Assembly (NCBI RefSeq): GCF_002192695.1
Contig: NZ_MTLG01000125.1
Location: forward strand, 186,001-250,000
DNA: 64,000 nt
Direction of reading: 5' to 3'
From: Achromobacter xylosoxidans
Lineage (GTDB): Bacteria; Pseudomonadota; Gammaproteobacteria; Burkholderiales; Burkholderiaceae_B
The notes under the pieces are model-generated. The model was not told the DNA's origin. It saw nothing but the letters and a program-made list of their open reading frames with translations, and did no database searches. The position numbers were made by a program, and so were the translations under genes. Shown one piece after another: positions 61,771 to 64,000 of this stretch; within the stretch, counting starts at the first letter, position 1, and every line of letters starts with the position of its first letter.

Positions 61771-62291
61771 GTCGGTGTTCCGGAGGGCGCGACGGGCTTG
61801 GCGGCGGGCGCGGCGTCGTCGGCCTTGGGCGCGCTGGGCGCCGGTTGTTGGGTTGCGGCGGGAGCGGGCACGGCCATCGGCGGCAGGTCCAGATCCAGGC
61901 TATGGTTCTGGCCGGGCGGTGGCGCGATGCTGCGCTCGGGCTCGGCCGGCGCGTCGCCGGCGGCGGCCGGCTCGGTCTTGAGGCTGGCTTCGCGCGCGAC
62001 TTCGTCGAGTTCCGCGCGGAACTGCTGGACGGGCTCCTGCAGCGAAGCCTGGGTTTCGTTCAGCGACTTCTGCACGCCCTGGGCGGCATCTTCCATTTCG
62101 CTCTTGAACTTGCGCAGTTCGTCGAGCTCGATTTCGCGCTGGATATCGGATTTCACGTCGTTGACGTAACGCTGCGCGCGCCCAAGCAGGTGGCCGACGG
62201 TGCGGGCAACCTTGGGCAGGCGTTCGGGGCCGATGACGATCAGGGCGATGACGCCGATCACCATCAGTTCAGTGAAGCTGACATCAAACAT
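61767..62291 (-). CDS. tatB: Twin-arginine translocase subunit TatB
   Basis: 174 residues from ATG at 62291. The short N-terminal helix FDVSFTELMVIGVIALIVIGPERLP carries the conserved Glu and GPxRLP hinge. An amphipathic helix (ARTVGHLLGRAQRYVNDVKSD) and a long Pro/Ala-rich tail follow. It works with TatC as the signal-peptide receptor. A nine-codon in-frame extension to 62318 runs back into the tatA-tatB gap and is not used. Confidence 0.93.
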   Translation of the reverse strand: MFDVSFTELMVIGVIALIVIGPERLPKVARTVGHLLGRAQRYVNDVKSDIQREIELDELRKFKSEMEDAAQGVQKSLNETQASLQEPVQQFRAELDEVAREASLKTEPAAAGDAPAEPERSIAPPPGQNHSLDLDLPPMAVPAPAATQQPAPSAPKADDAAPAAKPVAPSGTPT

Positions 62292-62362
62292 TCGACGGCC
62301 GCTCGGGAGTGGATGCAATAAGGGCCGGCCTGTTCAGGACGGCCCGGGAGCCGAACAGGCGC

Positions 62363-62593
62363 TCAGGAGTTGGATTTTTCCTTGGCCTGCACGTCGATGG
62401 TTTCGCCGGACACGCGCTGCTGCGCGATCGGTTCGGCCGGCTTGTCGCCGCCGTTGGCGTCCTTCATGCCTTCCTTGAAGCCCTTGACCGCGCCGCCCAG
62501 GTCCGAGCCGATGTTGCGCAGCTTCTTGGTGCCGAAAATCAGCGCCACGATGACCAGGACAACCAACCAATGCCAGATGCTGAAACTACCCAT
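62363..62593 (-). CDS. tatA: Twin-arginine translocase subunit TatA
   Basis: 76 residues. The helix FSIWHWLVVLVIVALIFGTKKL, with the FG hinge after the membrane segment, and the amphipathic helix KLRNIGSDLGGAVKGFKEGMKD are diagnostic. TatA oligomers form the transient pore that passes folded proteins. Follows the HIT gene by 14 bases and precedes tatB by 71 bases. Confidence 0.95.
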   Translation of the reverse strand: MGSFSIWHWLVVLVIVALIFGTKKLRNIGSDLGGAVKGFKEGMKDANGGDKPAEPIAQQRVSGETIDVQAKEKSNS

Positions 62594-62607
62594 GATGTTT
62601 CTCCGAA

Positions 62608-62976
62608 TTACGCGTTGGGGGCCACGCGCCCTTTCCAGGGTCGCGAGCCGCCGATGATGTGGAAATGCAGATGCGGGACTTCCTGGCCGCCTTCGACGCC
62701 AGAATTGATCATGATGCGAAATCCGCCATCAGGGCCCGGACGGCAACCGTTTTCAGCGGCTAACCGCGGCGCTAACGTCATCATTCTACCCAACCATTCT
62801 GCGTCCTCCCCCTTAATATCCTGCATGGATGTGACATGACGTCGAGGGATCAGCAATAAATGTACCGGTGCGGCCGGATTAATGTCGTGGAACGCAACAA
62901 AGTCCTCGTCCTCGTGGACTTTCTTGGACGGGATCTCGCCAGCGGCGATCTTGCAGAAGATACAGTTGTGGCTCAT
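62608..62976 (-). CDS. HIT-family (histidine triad) protein, HinT-like
   Basis: 122 residues, full length. NCIFCKIAAGEIPSKKVHED at the N-terminus carries the metal-site cysteines of the HINT group, and PHLHFHIIGG is the catalytic triad motif HxHxH. It hydrolyses AMP-linked phosphoramidates such as aminoacyl-adenylates. It sits between hisE and tatA in the usual betaproteobacterial order, 17 bases after hisE. Confidence 0.93.
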   Translation of the reverse strand: MSHNCIFCKIAAGEIPSKKVHEDEDFVAFHDINPAAPVHLLLIPRRHVTSMQDIKGEDAEWLGRMMTLAPRLAAENGCRPGPDGGFRIMINSGVEGGQEVPHLHFHIIGGSRPWKGRVAPNA

Positions 62977-62993
62977 TTTTCCGGGTTCCGGGT

Positions 62994-63344
62994 TCAGTCT
63001 TGCGGGCGGCTCGCCTTTTCCGCCAGGCCGGACAGGCCCTCGCGGCGGGCCAGTTCAGCCAGTACGTCTTCGGGCCGCAGCTTGAAATGCGTCAGGGCCA
63101 CCAGGCAATGGAACCACAGATCGGCGGTTTCGCTGACGATGCGGTCGGGCACGCCGTCCTTGGCGGCCATGACCAGTTCGGTGGCTTCCTCGCCGATCTT
63201 CTTGAGAAAGGCGTCCGGGCCCTTGGCCAGCAGCTTGGCGGAATAGGAGGCTTGGGGATCGCCGCCGTTTTCGGGGCGGCGGGTTTCCAGGGTATCGGCG
63301 ATGCGCGCCAGGATGTCGGCGGCGCTTGCGGCTTGAGCGGTCAT
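62994..63344 (-). CDS. hisE: Phosphoribosyl-ATP pyrophosphatase
   Basis: 116 residues. DPQASYSAKLLAKGPDAFLKKIGEEATELVMAAKD holds the MazG-like EExxE metal-binding helix (in EEATELVMAAKD), and ETADLWFHCLVAL the second acidic helix. It converts phosphoribosyl-ATP to phosphoribosyl-AMP, the second step of histidine synthesis. Its start overlaps the hisI stop by four bases (63341-63344); here hisI and hisE are separate genes rather than the fused HisIE of enterics. Confidence 0.95.
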   Translation of the reverse strand: MTAQAASAADILARIADTLETRRPENGGDPQASYSAKLLAKGPDAFLKKIGEEATELVMAAKDGVPDRIVSETADLWFHCLVALTHFKLRPEDVLAELARREGLSGLAEKASRPQD

Positions 63345-63754
63345 TTGTAGATCAGTTCGGGGTCTTTCAGCACGGGGTCCACCGTGGTCCAGGAAGCCTG
63401 GTCGGTCTGGCCTTCCAGGCGGCGGTAGAAGCAGCTGGCGCGCCCGGTATGGCAGGCGATGCCGCCTTGCTGGTGGATCTTGAGCAGGATCACGTCGCCG
63501 TCGCAGTCCAGGCGCAGTTCATGGACTTCCTGGGCATGGCCGGACTCTTCGCCCTTGCGCCACAGGCGTTGGCGGGAACGCGACCAGTAGACGGCGCGCC
63601 CGGTGGCGGCCGTTTCGGCGAGCGATTCGCGGTTCATCCAGGCCACCATCAGGATCTGGCCGTTTTCGGCGTCCTGCGCGATGGCGGGTATCAGGCCGTT
63701 TTCGTCGAAGACGACGTCGGCCATCCAGGCGGGTTCGTTGCTCATCTCATTCAT
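63341..63754 (-). CDS. hisI: Phosphoribosyl-AMP cyclohydrolase
   Basis: 137 residues from ATG at 63754, with AGGA 7 bases upstream. NGQILMVAWMNRESL and SRSRQRLWRKGEESGH carry the substrate contacts, the aspartates of DCDGDVILLK bind Mg, and GIACHTGRASCFYR supplies the zinc cysteine. It opens the adenine ring of phosphoribosyl-AMP, the third step of histidine synthesis. Preceded by hisF with a 126-base gap and overlapping hisE. Confidence 0.95.
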   Translation of the reverse strand: MNEMSNEPAWMADVVFDENGLIPAIAQDAENGQILMVAWMNRESLAETAATGRAVYWSRSRQRLWRKGEESGHAQEVHELRLDCDGDVILLKIHQQGGIACHTGRASCFYRRLEGQTDQASWTTVDPVLKDPELIYK

Positions 63755-63880
63755 CCGTTGTCCTCGCGCGGCGCCTTGCAGGCCGCCACTGGCGCGTGGG
63801 GACTCATCATCTTACGGCAATACCTTGTTGCACGCCTGACCGGGGTTCCCCGAAGCGCCGCAGGCGCCCGGGGGCAGGGA

Positions 63881-64000
63881 CTACATCCGGACTGGGATGC
63901 CCTGATCGGCCATGAAGCGCTTGCACTCGCCCACGGTGTGTTGGCCGAAGTGGAAGATGCTGGCGGCCAGGACCGCGCTGGCGCGGCCGGTGGTGACGCC
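63881..64000 (-). CDS. hisF: Imidazole glycerol phosphate synthase subunit HisF, C-terminal end (cut by window edge)
   Basis: The last 39 residues are visible: ASAVLAASIFHFGQHTVGE followed by CKRFMADQGIPVRM and a TAG stop. This is the terminal beta8/alpha8 region of the HisF barrel. The rest, with the catalytic aspartates, lies beyond the right edge. HisF uses ammonia from HisH to form imidazole glycerol phosphate and AICAR. Upstream in the transcript of hisI-hisE-HIT-tatABC. Confidence 0.9.
   Translation of the reverse strand, partial: GVTTGRASAVLAASIFHFGQHTVGECKRFMADQGIPVRM

Overview
The window is high-GC chromosomal DNA of a betaproteobacterium, most likely Alcaligenaceae (Achromobacter/Bordetella group). 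The evidence is an orphan Bug-type (tripartite tricarboxylate) binding protein, the order petABC-sspA-sspB, the order his(F-I-E)-HIT-tatABC, an argS-SPOR-dsbA cluster, a PVWY-type cytochrome b, and the general gene repertoire. The species assignment is inference. Genes are densely packed on both strands. There are two tRNA genes (Asn, Thr) and no rRNA, CRISPR array, transposase or integrase.

Layout. 1-7 kb: partial metallo-beta-lactamase-fold hydrolase, Bug solute receptor, LysE exporter, nitroreductase, PLP-dependent cystathionine beta-lyase-type enzyme, and an esterase translationally coupled to a branched-chain-type binding protein. 7-11 kb: argS-SPOR-dsbA, then two small conserved-type proteins. 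11.3-17.4 kb: a carbohydrate/glycerol-3-phosphate-type ABC importer (ugpC-B-A-E order) with a GpdQ-like phosphodiesterase and a LacI regulator. Two similar LacI-type palindromes lie before ugpC and before the lacI gene, so this looks like a self-contained regulon. 17.6-26.6 kb: amidase, leuA with a long upstream region, a two-helix membrane protein, rpoN, bfd, a LysR/DMT-exporter pair, and bfr. bfd and bfr each have a Fur-like box. 26.6-33 kb: anchored hypothetical protein, prfC, LysE-family exporter, RhlE-type helicase (probable TTG start), DUF945 protein. 33.1-40 kb: a peptide-type ABC importer (binding protein, two permeases, fused double ATPase) followed by an amidohydrolase, with a good sigma-70 promoter about 245 nt before the first gene. 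40-43 kb: overlapping DUF2868 membrane protein and DUF3482 GTPase, an uncharacterised pair. 43-47.7 kb: AraC/DMT pair and a LysR-RidA-class V aminotransferase set. 47.8-49.3 kb: tRNA-Asn and tRNA-Thr flank a short, compositionally different segment with a membrane GAF protein and a 68-residue protein one base downstream. 49.4-53.6 kb: sspB, sspA and the cytochrome bc1 operon. 53.7-58.3 kb: mscL, class II aldolase/AraC, MFS transporter, GST. 58.5-64 kb: Nif3-like protein, DegS/DegQ-type protease, XRE regulator, tatCBA, HIT protein, hisE, hisI and the end of hisF.

Most of the window is housekeeping or transport. The places that repay attention are the LacI/ugp/phosphodiesterase regulon, the DUF2868-DUF3482 pair, the GAF/small-protein couple between the tRNAs, the apparently leaderless Fur-controlled bfd, and the structured leuA upstream region. 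No unmistakable new multi-gene system was seen. The GAF couple and the GTPase pair are the best candidates.
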